Notes: a model not told the origin generated them from the letters alone. DNA of 6,353 bases from Bacteroidota bacterium (GCA_003453835.1 DMMN01000282.1:13081-19433); one strand, 5' to 3'. Counted from the first letter of the stretch, positions 1-6,243 are shown. A program made the numbers and translations.

Positions 1-2
1 CA

Positions 3-143
3 GCCTGCGGCAGCAGGCGGGCAGGAATTTACACAGATATTGAATCGTGGGACAATCCGTCTGTAGATACCCACTCTACACCTGGATTTGAAACTTCATA
101 TCCCCTATCGGTGATTATCGGTGTGTCACCGGTGGTTAGATAG
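3..143 (+). CDS. possible C-terminal end of a gene entering from the left
   Basis: A plus-strand frame is open from the left edge to a TAG at 141-143 and gives about 46 residues. They include the stretches GIYTDIESWDNPSVDT and YPLSVIIGVSPVVR. No family is recognisable. A second plus frame is also open at the edge and stops at 64-66 (ending NRGTIRL), so the choice of frame is not forced. The minus frame across the same bases has no credible start. If this is real, the gene would converge on trkH. It may equally be non-coding DNA, since stretches of this length stay open by chance. Confidence 0.18.
   Translation, partial: ACGSRRAGIYTDIESWDNPSVDTHSTPGFETSYPLSVIIGVSPVVR
107..136. repeat. three 10-bp CGGTG units
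   Basis: Three consecutive decamers read ATCGGTGATT (107-116), ATCGGTGTGT (117-126) and CACCGGTGGT (127-136). All share CGGTG in the same register, and the last contains the palindrome CACCGGTG (127-134). The spacing of one helical turn would suit repeated protein contacts, but three imperfect units could be chance. The cluster also falls inside the possible partial gene frame at the left edge. Confidence 0.3.
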
Positions 144-199
144 CTTTTGTGTCTTGCTTTCGCCGAGCATCCACAAAAAAGATAAGATTCCTGCTCCCA

Positions 200-221
200 A
201 AGGTCACAAAGTGATGGCCTT
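200..221. repeat. bulged inverted repeat downstream of trkH
   Basis: AAGG (200-203) and TCAC (204-207) pair with GTGA (211-214) and CCTT (218-221). The loop is AAA and there is a 3-base bulge (TGG, 215-217). On the minus strand this hairpin lies about 130 bases past the trkH stop and is followed, after a further 20 or so bases, by a run of six T (complement of 175-180). That is too far for a standard intrinsic terminator, so it is at best a weak 3' end structure for the operon transcript. Confidence 0.25.
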
Positions 222-291
222 GCCAGACGCCTTCGGTGGAATCTACAGCATCTGCACTAACAACCGAAACAGAGCGTTCTCTCAATCCTTC

Positions 292-321
292 TTCGCGAGG
301 ATTCGCGGAGATTCGTGGGAG
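292..321. repeat. three tandem TTCG decamers
   Basis: Three adjacent decamers read TTCGCGAGGA (292-301), TTCGCGGAGA (302-311) and TTCGTGGGAG (312-321). Each starts TTCG[C/T]G and then continues with purines. Short intergenic tracts of this style (CACGAATC..CGCGAATC on the opposite strand) occur as dispersed repeats in many bacterial genomes. I am recalling that pattern in general terms and not from a match. The tract lies 29 bases beyond the trkH stop and contains no gene. Confidence 0.5.
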
Positions 322-349
322 AACTTTTTCAGAATTTCGGGGCGCGTCA

Positions 350-2122
350 CTAGGTAACAAGAACATTCTCTTCGGTGTAGTCGTACGATCCTTCGTAGCG
401 CCGGCGCGTTAAGGCCATGATAACCGCCAGATATCCGACGCGTCCCATCAGCATGCAGAGAGTGATGATGAACTTACCTTCCGTGCTGAGCTGTGTCGTG
501 ATGCCGGTCGAAAGGCCCACCGTGCTGAGTGCCGAGACGACTTCAAACAAGAGCTGCTCCAAGGATGCCGACTCCGTGAGCAACAGTCCGAACAGAGCCG
601 CGTTTACAAAAAAGAACGACAGCAATACCGTGCTGAACGCTTTCGTGATCGCAATCTCGGAGACACGCTTGTGAAAGATCTCAACCCTGTTGCGTCCGGA
701 TGCGATTGAATAAATATTCAGTACCGCAAGTGCCAGAGTCGTTGTCTTTACACCGCCGCCGGTGGAGCCGGGTGAGGCGCCGATCCACATCAGGATAACG
801 AGAAGAAACAATGATGGAACGGCAAGCCCGCCGATATCGATCGTGTTGAAACCCGCCGTCCGGGCGGAGACGGAGTGGAACAATGCCGCCATGACTTTCT
901 GCTCCATCGTCAGGTTGCGGAGAGCAAGTTGTTCCTCAAGAAGAAGAATACCGGCCGTTCCCACAACGATCAACAGAAGTGTGGTCACAACGACGAGCTT
1001 CGTGTGAACGGACAGACGGCGAAGGCCCATGGCATTACGGCGTGGAAGAAGGTACGCGCCCATATTTGCCATGACGGGAAAACCGATGCCCCCAAGGACG
1101 ATCAGCACCATCACGACGGAGAGCACTCCCGCATTGAACCGGAGAACCGAATGGGCAAGATTCTCCGTGGTCAGCGTAAAGCCTGCGTTGCAGTACGCCG
1201 AAATCGAGTGGAACGCCGCGAAGAATACACGGCTCCCTTCACCCGGGAAGTTGATGCCCTCTGCAAAATAATAGAGAGCTACCGCTCCGGCGGCCTCGAA
1301 GGCAAACGTCACCAACGCGATTTGAACAATGGTCCGTTTGATCTTACCAAGGTTCTCTTCACCCAGCAACGATTGCATGGTGGAGTACTCTTTCATCCGG
1401 GCACCCCCACCCATGATAAAGGCGAAGAACGTCGTCAGCGTCATGATGCCGAGCCCCCCGATTTGCATCAGGAACATCAACACCCAATGCCCGAGCGCGG
1501 TGAAGTACGTCGCCGTATCGACCACGATCAGACCCGTCACGCAAACCGCGCTGGTAGCCGTGAACAGCGCGTCGACAAACGAAAACGACTGTGAGATGGT
1601 AGCCCGCGGAAGCAGAAGCGCAAGCGTACCGAGCGCAATCAAGGCCACAAAACTCAGAAGGATTAGGAGCGACGGCTGGATATTGCTTGACATAATGCGC
1701 TTGCTGTACCGGAGAGCGGCAGGGACAAAAGCTATAACGAGGAATAACTGGGTAGTACTCAGGTAAATGCGCGTTAACGCGTTCGGCTGAAGGAGCGGAT
1801 TGATGGCCAGCAAGATCGCTTCAACCTGGCCGGGGAGAAGGAGATACAGGAACACCATCAGCAGAAGGAGGTGTTCAAACCAGCGAGTGCGGAGATGCGT
1901 GATGCGTTCTTCCGCAAGAGCGAGCTTCAGGATCCCCTGGAGAACAAATCCATACAACACAACGATGTTGACGAGGTGAGAATAGCCTTCCAGCTCGGCA
2001 GAGAGATAGAATCCATACTCGGCTACGAGCGATCCAATTGCCAACGCCGAGAGCAGAAGCACCCAAAGGTTGATCACCTTCCAGAGCATCTTCCGATATC
2101 GTGCAACGAGGAAGGAGATCAT
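350..2122 (-). CDS. trkH: TrkH/KtrB-family potassium uptake channel subunit
   Basis: This is the integral inner-membrane, ion-conducting subunit of a Trk/Ktr potassium uptake system (590 aa). The four pore loops of the superfamily are visible: VCVTGL (193-198), AYCNAGF (309-315), ARTAGF (420-425) and STVGLS (533-538). Each carries a filter glycine (G197, G314, G424, G536), as expected for potassium selectivity. The conserved GASPGSTGGGVKT stretch (448-460) precedes the fourth repeat. GRVGYL (560-565) supplies the arginine (R561) of the last M2 helix. The core begins near residue 148. Before it lie about 145 residues with roughly four hydrophobic segments, longer than in compact KtrB proteins. 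The ATG at 2122 overlaps the upstream aminopeptidase stop (ATGA), suggesting translational coupling; its own Shine-Dalgarno is weak (AGAGAAGA). A later Met at 2089 lacks a spaced ribosome site. The cytoplasmic TrkA/KtrA partner is not in the window. Choosing between the names trkH and ktrB is not possible from sequence alone. Confidence 0.95.
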   Translation of the reverse strand: MISFLVARYRKMLWKVINLWVLLLSALAIGSLVAEYGFYLSAELEGYSHLVNIVVLYGFVLQGILKLALAEERITHLRTRWFEHLLLLMVFLYLLLPGQVEAILLAINPLLQPNALTRIYLSTTQLFLVIAFVPAALRYSKRIMSSNIQPSLLILLSFVALIALGTLALLLPRATISQSFSFVDALFTATSAVCVTGLIVVDTATYFTALGHWVLMFLMQIGGLGIMTLTTFFAFIMGGGARMKEYSTMQSLLGEENLGKIKRTIVQIALVTFAFEAAGAVALYYFAEGINFPGEGSRVFFAAFHSISAYCNAGFTLTTENLAHSVLRFNAGVLSVVMVLIVLGGIGFPVMANMGAYLLPRRNAMGLRRLSVHTKLVVVTTLLLIVVGTAGILLLEEQLALRNLTMEQKVMAALFHSVSARTAGFNTIDIGGLAVPSLFLLVILMWIGASPGSTGGGVKTTTLALAVLNIYSIASGRNRVEIFHKRVSEIAITKAFSTVLLSFFFVNAALFGLLLTESASLEQLLFEVVSALSTVGLSTGITTQLSTEGKFIITLCMLMGRVGYLAVIMALTRRRYEGSYDYTEENVLVT

Positions 2123-3576
2123 CTAATCTTCTCTGACCGAGGGTATCGCTGCAGCATCCCCTCCTCGCGCATCAGCTTCTCGATCTCGTCTATTTCCATC
2201 GGTACAAAGGCGGAGACGATTTCCGCACCGGTTGAAGTGACGACAATGAGATCCTCAAGCCGGATGTTGATCTGCTCCTCGGGGACTCGTAATGCCGGCT
2301 CGATCGTGAAGACCATCCCCGGCCGCAATGGACCGAGATCCTGACCAACGTCGTGAGTCGCCATCCCCGTCCAATGCCCCAGTGATGTTCTGGGATTATT
2401 CGCCGAGGTCTTGTACGTGGAGACGAATTCGCGTGCCGCTTTCTCGTACGAAGGCTTTGAGAACTTCGATGCTGCGAGGATCTTCTCCATGTCGCTACTC
2501 GCTGCCTGTTTGATCTGCTGGGCCGTATGGCCGGGTCGAATGGCCTTGAGGATCGTCTTGTAACAAGCGAGATAGAATCCGTAGAGCTCACGCTGCCAGA
2601 CGTTGAACCTTCCGTTGACCGGCCACATCCTTGTGAGATCGCTCATGTAGTAAGAGAAGTCCGGAGCGAAGTCCATCAGAAGGAAATCTCCATCCTGCAT
2701 CACTCGTTTACCGGCATTGTAGTGACCGTACCATGCATTGGGTCCGCTCGCGACGAGAGAATAGTACGCCTCTCCCTGGGCACCGTTTCGGTAGTAGAAG
2801 TACTTGGCAACCGCGTCAAGCTCGTACTCGGTGAGTCCCAGAACCGTCGATCGCATGCACTCCATCAGCGCAAGGCCCGACAACACTGTTGACTTCCTGA
2901 TAAGTGCAATCTCGCGGGGACTTTTGATGAGACGGAGATCGTCGAGGATGGGCGTGAGATTCTTCGTCTCAAAATGGGGAAAGCGCGATCGTACAAGTTG
3001 AATCAACTGCCCCTCGCGGGGAGGCCGGCCATCAAACGGGTCGGCGGCTGCGTCGCCGATGGCGCGCAGGGCAAGATCACGACTCATCGCAAAGCCTTCG
3101 GCGGGGGCAAACGGCGTGTAGAGCGTCGTGACTGCACCTCGTCCGAACCGTGCGAGATGCTCATTGAGCAGATCAATGCCGTAGACGGCATCGATGCCGG
3201 AGAGCGTTCTTATCAACTCCTCATCTTCCGCCGAGAGCAGTTTCCCTTCGCTTCGTTCCCGGCGATCGTTGCGATGCGGAAGATAGAGGGAGGCCCGGTG
3301 CAAGGAACCGTCGAGCAGAAGGTACGCGTGCGGCGATTCTATCCCGCAAAGATAGTAGAACTCGTTCGATTGCCGGAAGCGCGTGTACCCGGCGGGACTT
3401 GGTGCCCCTTGAAGGAGAGCAATCGCATCGCGTCCGATTGCATCAAATACGGATGCGCGACGTTGCGAGAACTCTTCAGGGGGAAAATCAAGTGTAAAAA
3501 GAGGAACTCCTTCTTGCGCAAACGCTGCTCCTCCCACAATTTGAAAGAGGAGCACAAAACAGGCCTGGCGCAGCAT
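2119..3576 (-). CDS. pepP: exported Xaa-Pro aminopeptidase (M24B, aminopeptidase P)
   Basis: This metallopeptidase removes N-terminal residues preceding proline. I chose the ATG at 3576 (485 aa) over an upstream Met at 3657. It has an AAGGAG ribosome site 7 bases upstream and starts a clean signal peptide, MLRQACFVLLFQIVGGAAFA, with predicted cleavage after A20. This points to a periplasmic or extracellular enzyme. Residues ~33-170 match the aminopeptidase P N-terminal domain (FRQSNEFYYLCGIESP). The pita-bread catalytic domain follows from ~215. By motif alignment to E. coli PepP, the dinuclear metal ligands are D302 and D313 (MDFAPDFSYYMSDLTR), H401 (GHWTG), E426 (FTIEP) and E441 (IRLED). 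The auxiliary histidines H285 (GHYNAG) and H408 (THDVG) are also present, so the enzyme looks active. It lies 83 bp downstream of pdxJ and overlaps trkH by 4 bp. Creatinase or prolidase relatives share the fold, but the HDVG and HWTG pattern favours aminopeptidase P. Confidence 0.92.
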   Translation of the reverse strand: MLRQACFVLLFQIVGGAAFAQEGVPLFTLDFPPEEFSQRRASVFDAIGRDAIALLQGAPSPAGYTRFRQSNEFYYLCGIESPHAYLLLDGSLHRASLYLPHRNDRRERSEGKLLSAEDEELIRTLSGIDAVYGIDLLNEHLARFGRGAVTTLYTPFAPAEGFAMSRDLALRAIGDAAADPFDGRPPREGQLIQLVRSRFPHFETKNLTPILDDLRLIKSPREIALIRKSTVLSGLALMECMRSTVLGLTEYELDAVAKYFYYRNGAQGEAYYSLVASGPNAWYGHYNAGKRVMQDGDFLLMDFAPDFSYYMSDLTRMWPVNGRFNVWQRELYGFYLACYKTILKAIRPGHTAQQIKQAASSDMEKILAASKFSKPSYEKAAREFVSTYKTSANNPRTSLGHWTGMATHDVGQDLGPLRPGMVFTIEPALRVPEEQINIRLEDLIVVTSTGAEIVSAFVPMEIDEIEKLMREEGMLQRYPRSEKIR

Positions 3577-3583
3577 AGGGCAT

Positions 3584-3589
3584 CTCCTT
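3584..3589 (-). promoter_or_regulatory. ribosome binding site fixing the pepP start
   Basis: On the minus strand AAGGAG lies 7 bases before the ATG at 3574-3576. The longer in-frame start at 3657 would add 27 residues in front of the signal peptide and has no comparable site. This supports the shorter, exported form. Confidence 0.8.
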
Positions 3590-3659
3590 ATTGATGAAAT
3601 CACAACTATCCGTAGCGTGAGGGTGAAGGGCGGGAGGAGAATCGTTGAATCGGACAACG

Positions 3660-4373
3660 CTATGTTCTGATCAACGCCAGCATTTCTTTTACCCCCGTCT
3701 CCAAGCCGACAAACATGGAGTGTGAAATAATTGCATGGCCGATGCTCAGTTCGTCTATTTCACGGATTGCGGCAATCGGGGAGACGTTCGCATAGTTCAG
3801 ACCGTGTCCGCCGTTGACTCCCAGCCCGATGGATTTCGCGAGCTTCGCGGCGTCTTGTATCCGAACGAATTGCTCGTTCTGTTCGCGTTCAGAGCGGGCA
3901 TTTGCGTACTCACCAGTGTGGATCTCTATCATATCGGCGCCAATCTCTTTGGACGTTTCGATCTGCTCCCGTATGGGATCAACGAAAAGGCTCACTTCAA
4001 TCTTGTTCTCATGAAATGTTCTAATGACATCTTCGAGGTGGCGTCGGTCGGCTCTCACATCAAGCCCACCTTCCGTCGTGAGCTCCTGGCGCCGCTCAGG
4101 AACAAACGTTGCAAGTTCGGGGAGCACCTCGAGGGCAACCCGAATGACGTCATCAACGGCAGCCATCTCCAGGTCGAGCTTTGTCGTGACGATCCTTCTG
4201 AGGGCCCGGACATCTTCGTCTTTTATATGTCGTCGATCCTCCCGCAGGTGGCAGACGATCCCTTCTGCCCCGGCCTCCTCACAGATCTTGGCCGCCTCAA
4301 TCGGGTCCGGCTCTTTCCCTCCGCGGGCGTTCCGCAGGGTGGCGATATGATCGATATTGATTGCTAAACGCAT
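3660..4373 (-). CDS. pdxJ: pyridoxine 5'-phosphate synthase
   Basis: This cytoplasmic TIM-barrel enzyme performs the last ring-closing step of the DXP-dependent vitamin B6 pathway. It condenses 1-deoxy-D-xylulose 5-phosphate with 3-amino-2-oxopropyl phosphate to give pyridoxine 5'-phosphate. The start at 4373 gives MRLAINIDHIATLRNARGG, the standard PdxJ N-terminus, and 237 aa, the usual length. Longer in-frame starts (4388, 4550) would only add non-conserved sequence. Active-site residues by motif alignment to E. coli PdxJ are D8 and H9 (NIDH), H42 and R44 (CHLRED), E69 (DLEMA), T100 (ELTTEGGLDV), E150 (IEIHTGEYA) and H190 (VNGGHGLN), with the phosphate-binding SIGHAI near 210-215. All catalytic positions are intact. 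It is the first gene of the probable minus-strand operon and is transcribed divergently from the outer-membrane protein gene. PdxA, the partner enzyme supplying the amino-oxopropyl phosphate, is not in this window. Confidence 0.97.
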   Translation of the reverse strand: MRLAINIDHIATLRNARGGKEPDPIEAAKICEEAGAEGIVCHLREDRRHIKDEDVRALRRIVTTKLDLEMAAVDDVIRVALEVLPELATFVPERRQELTTEGGLDVRADRRHLEDVIRTFHENKIEVSLFVDPIREQIETSKEIGADMIEIHTGEYANARSEREQNEQFVRIQDAAKLAKSIGLGVNGGHGLNYANVSPIAAIREIDELSIGHAIISHSMFVGLETGVKEMLALIRT

Positions 4374-4375
4374 AA

Positions 4376-4381
4376 CTCCTC
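4376..4381 (-). promoter_or_regulatory. closely spaced ribosome binding site of pdxJ
   Basis: On the minus strand GAGGAG ends only 2 bases before the ATG at 4371-4373. Counting from the GAGG core the spacing is 4. This is shorter than usual but is the only Shine-Dalgarno-like sequence near the conserved PdxJ start, and the Met at 4388 has none. Confidence 0.55.
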
Positions 4382-4408
4382 GTACCATGTTCGGGAATAG
4401 GCGTGGGG

Positions 4409-4437
4409 AATATAAGAAATTTCCGGGTGTTTGTGAA
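4409..4437 (-). promoter_or_regulatory. sigma70-like promoter for the pdxJ-pepP-trkH operon
   Basis: Reading the minus strand, TTCACA (complement of 4432-4437) is followed after exactly 17 bases by TATATT (complement of 4409-4414). Each hexamer matches five of six consensus positions. Transcription would begin near 4401-4403, giving a leader of about 28-30 bases before the pdxJ ATG. If the organism belongs to a lineage with a divergent primary sigma factor (TTTG / TAnnTTTG type), the match could be coincidental. Confidence 0.55.
4411..4416 (+). promoter_or_regulatory. possible -10 element for the outer-membrane protein gene
   Basis: TATAAG matches five of six bases of the -10 consensus on the plus strand and shares bases with the minus-strand -10. 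No good -35 lies 16-18 bases upstream; the nearest is TTCGGG, at about 15 bases. If used, it would give a leader of roughly 140 bases. The support is weak. Confidence 0.2.
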
Positions 4438-4455
4438 TTTGAGAAAAAGGCTGAA

Positions 4456-4510
4456 TTCCCGGCTCTTCCCGGAGAGTCCGCGGGGGTGAGGCTCCTGCAA
4501 CCTTTCCCGG
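4456..4510. repeat. three TTCCCGG motifs in the divergent intergenic region
   Basis: TTCCCGG occurs at 4456-4462, 4466-4472 and 4504-4510. The first two start exactly 10 bases apart, on the same face of the helix. A related TTCCGGG sits at 4421-4427, and GGGAA occurs at 4394-4398 and 4406-4410. The cluster lies between the pdxJ promoter and the outer-membrane protein gene, so an operator role is possible, but base composition could also explain it. Confidence 0.3.
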
Positions 4511-4523
4511 CAAACCATCGTAA

Positions 4524-4540
4524 GTGGAATTGGTTTCCAC
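4524..4540. promoter_or_regulatory. inverted repeat ahead of the outer-membrane protein gene
   Basis: GTGGAA (4524-4529) and TTCCAC (4535-4540) form a perfect 6-bp inverted repeat around TTGGT. The repeat ends 12 bases before the GAGG ribosome site. It could be an operator half-site pair or an mRNA hairpin near the translation start. No regulator can be named. Confidence 0.3.
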
Positions 4541-4563
4541 CCCCATTCAATCGAGGTTTCCTT

Positions 4564-6243
4564 ATGAGAACGCGAGCAATCCTAACGGTCCTTCTCCTGG
4601 CATTGATCGTTACCGGTTCCCCCCTGAACGCCCAATCGAAGAAAAAGGATCAGACCCGCACGACCAAGCATGAAGAACTAGGCGAGCGGATCGGCACCAT
4701 GGTCGAAGAGGTCATCGCAAAAATCGGAAAAGGCCTTTCCCTTACAAGAGAAGAGGAGGACTTGTTCTCCGTCGACAGTCTGAAGCGGCGCTCAAGACGC
4801 GGCATCAAGGTCGACAGCGACGAGAAGAGCGTTACCTACGAGGGGACCGTCCGGATCAATGAAGATGAAATCATCCGTTCGAACGTCATCGTGAAAGGGG
4901 GCGACCTGATGATCTATGGCAAGGTCGAAGGGGATGTGCTGGTGGTCGGGGGCGATTTGTATATGAAAGACGGGGCGAGGGTCACGGGGAATGCGAAGGT
5001 GATCAACGGCGAAATCTTTGAAGAGGATGGATCGGCCATCGACGGCTATATCGACCGGTCCAGCACCAGAGCTTCCTCCTACCGTGAGGAGGAAGATCGG
5101 TTCCGGCGCTCCTCCTTCCGCTTGAACGCACCCTGGGTGAGCGAGACAACCAACCTCGACAACTTCATCTTCCGTTACAACCGCGTTGAGGGAATCTTCC
5201 TCGGAGCGGGATCCGAAAAGCGGTACTATTGGGATGGATGGAGGGATTACAGTGTCTACGGCTCCATCGGTTGGGGCTTTAAATCCCATCGCTGGCGCGG
5301 CAATCTCGGCCTCAGCCGGCAATTCCTCGTCGACGACGGGCACCTGCTGGAACTCGGCGTGGAGGGACACAGCCTGACCGACACCAAGGATCACTGGATT
5401 ATTTCTCAAGGAGAAAATACCGCTGCAGCATTTCTGATTCACGAAGATTACCGCGACTACTTTGGGCGCGAGGGATATGGCATCAATGCCGGCTATGCCA
5501 TACAGGAAGAAGACATGACCATCCAGGTGAAGGCGGAATTTCTCTCCGACCGCTATTCCTCCCTGGACAACCGGACCGAGTGGTCGATGTTCGGCGGCGA
5601 CAAGGTGTTCCGCCCGAACCCACTGATCAACGATGGGAAGATGACAAGCATCCTCACATCGGCGGGGCTCAGCACGATGGAAAAAACGCTTCGCGGTACG
5701 GAAGGGTGGAGCATCTATAGCACCGGAGAGTTTGCCAAGCGACGGTTCGGCGGAGAGTTCAGCTTCAACCAGTACGTGCTCGATGTACGCCGCTACCAGC
5801 CGTTGGGACAATATGATAACATTAACATCCGCCTCCGCGCCGGAACCTCGGAAGGAGTGGTGCCCACGCAGAAGATCTTCGAGATCGGCGGGTTGAGCAC
5901 GCTCCACGCGTTCCCGTTCAAGTCCGAGATCGGCAACCGGATGATTCTTATGAACGCAGAATACATCATCAATGGCGATTTCCTCGGGGAACTCGATTTC
6001 TGGCCGAGCTGGCTGATGAGCGGTTTCAACTTCATTCTCCTTTCGGATGCGGGCTTCGTGCGTGAAGTTTCCCCACTCGTTTCGTGGACCGATGGCTTTG
6101 AGGATATTCGCTGGACCGATTTCAAACACAATATCGGGGTCGGACTTTCGAACCGGAGCGGGTCGATGAAGTTCGCTTTCGTGTGGCGGACGGACCGGGC
6201 CGACAACGCAAAATTCATTTTCCGGATTGCGCGACCATTCTGA
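4564..6243 (+). CDS. outer-membrane beta-barrel protein with bactofilin-like N-terminal domain
   Basis: I placed the start at 4564 (559 aa). GAGG lies 7 bases upstream, and the protein begins with a signal peptide (MRTRAILTVLLLALIVTGSP, then LNA; predicted cleavage after A23). An earlier in-frame ATG at 4357 lies inside pdxJ and would hide the signal peptide. After a charged linker, residues ~95-160 form a bactofilin/polymer-forming-type beta-helix with repeating short strands and glycine turns (VIVKGGDLMIYGKVEGDV, LVVGGDLYMKDGARVTGN). A basic/acidic linker follows (~165-185). From ~195 to the end, alternating aromatic strands suggest an outer-membrane barrel. GGLSTLHAFPF (442-452) and NAEYIINGDF resemble the C-terminal Omp85/surface-antigen barrel, and the protein ends in F559, as expected for a BAM beta-signal. 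No POTRA domains are evident. The usual RGF-type L6 motif reads HAF. The cellular role is unknown; surface assembly, secretion or envelope anchoring are only possibilities. Confidence 0.85.
   Translation: MRTRAILTVLLLALIVTGSPLNAQSKKKDQTRTTKHEELGERIGTMVEEVIAKIGKGLSLTREEEDLFSVDSLKRRSRRGIKVDSDEKSVTYEGTVRINEDEIIRSNVIVKGGDLMIYGKVEGDVLVVGGDLYMKDGARVTGNAKVINGEIFEEDGSAIDGYIDRSSTRASSYREEEDRFRRSSFRLNAPWVSETTNLDNFIFRYNRVEGIFLGAGSEKRYYWDGWRDYSVYGSIGWGFKSHRWRGNLGLSRQFLVDDGHLLELGVEGHSLTDTKDHWIISQGENTAAAFLIHEDYRDYFGREGYGINAGYAIQEEDMTIQVKAEFLSDRYSSLDNRTEWSMFGGDKVFRPNPLINDGKMTSILTSAGLSTMEKTLRGTEGWSIYSTGEFAKRRFGGEFSFNQYVLDVRRYQPLGQYDNINIRLRAGTSEGVVPTQKIFEIGGLSTLHAFPFKSEIGNRMILMNAEYIINGDFLGELDFWPSWLMSGFNFILLSDAGFVREVSPLVSWTDGFEDIRWTDFKHNIGVGLSNRSGSMKFAFVWRTDRADNAKFIFRIARPF

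Larger units (their letters stand above)
1..349. other. region without a convincing complete gene
   Basis: Downstream of trkH I see no protein of recognisable family on either strand. A short plus frame (121-357) and a minus frame (136-366) are open, but they overlap the trkH end, lack ribosome binding sites and have unremarkable composition. The stretch holds an inverted repeat at the left edge (GCCTGC 3-8 / GCAGGC 13-18, 4-base loop). It also holds three CGGTG-containing units spaced 10 bp apart (107-136), a bulged hairpin (200-221) and a TTCG repeat cluster (292-321). No clear GC stem followed by a T tract terminates the minus-strand operon here. Confidence 0.6.

Noticed and set aside
144..180. 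Inverted TTTTGTG / CACAAAA arms that might form a terminator hairpin
   Set aside because: The arms are AT-rich with a long, partly paired interior and no T tract after the structure on either strand.
136..366. A 76-codon minus-strand frame starting inside the trkH end
   Set aside because: It begins within the last codons of trkH, runs through the TTCG repeat tract, has no ribosome site and shows no recognisable motif.
875..1594. A 239-codon plus-strand frame opposite trkH, rich in Arg, His and Glu
   Set aside because: The composition is that of an antisense reading of hydrophobic membrane codons; there is no ribosome site or known motif, and trkH is unambiguous on the other strand.
3735..4367. 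A 210-codon plus-strand frame opposite pdxJ
   Set aside because: pdxJ is complete with all active-site motifs on the minus strand, and the opposite frame has no family resemblance.
4374..4550. An N-terminal extension of PdxJ of 59 residues
   Set aside because: Known PdxJ proteins start at the MRLAINIDH-type motif. The extension lies upstream of the likely promoter and has no conserved sequence.
4357..4563. A 69-residue upstream extension of the outer-membrane protein
   Set aside because: It would start inside pdxJ on the other strand, place a polar stretch before the signal peptide, and ignore the GAGG site placed 7 bases before the ATG at 4564.
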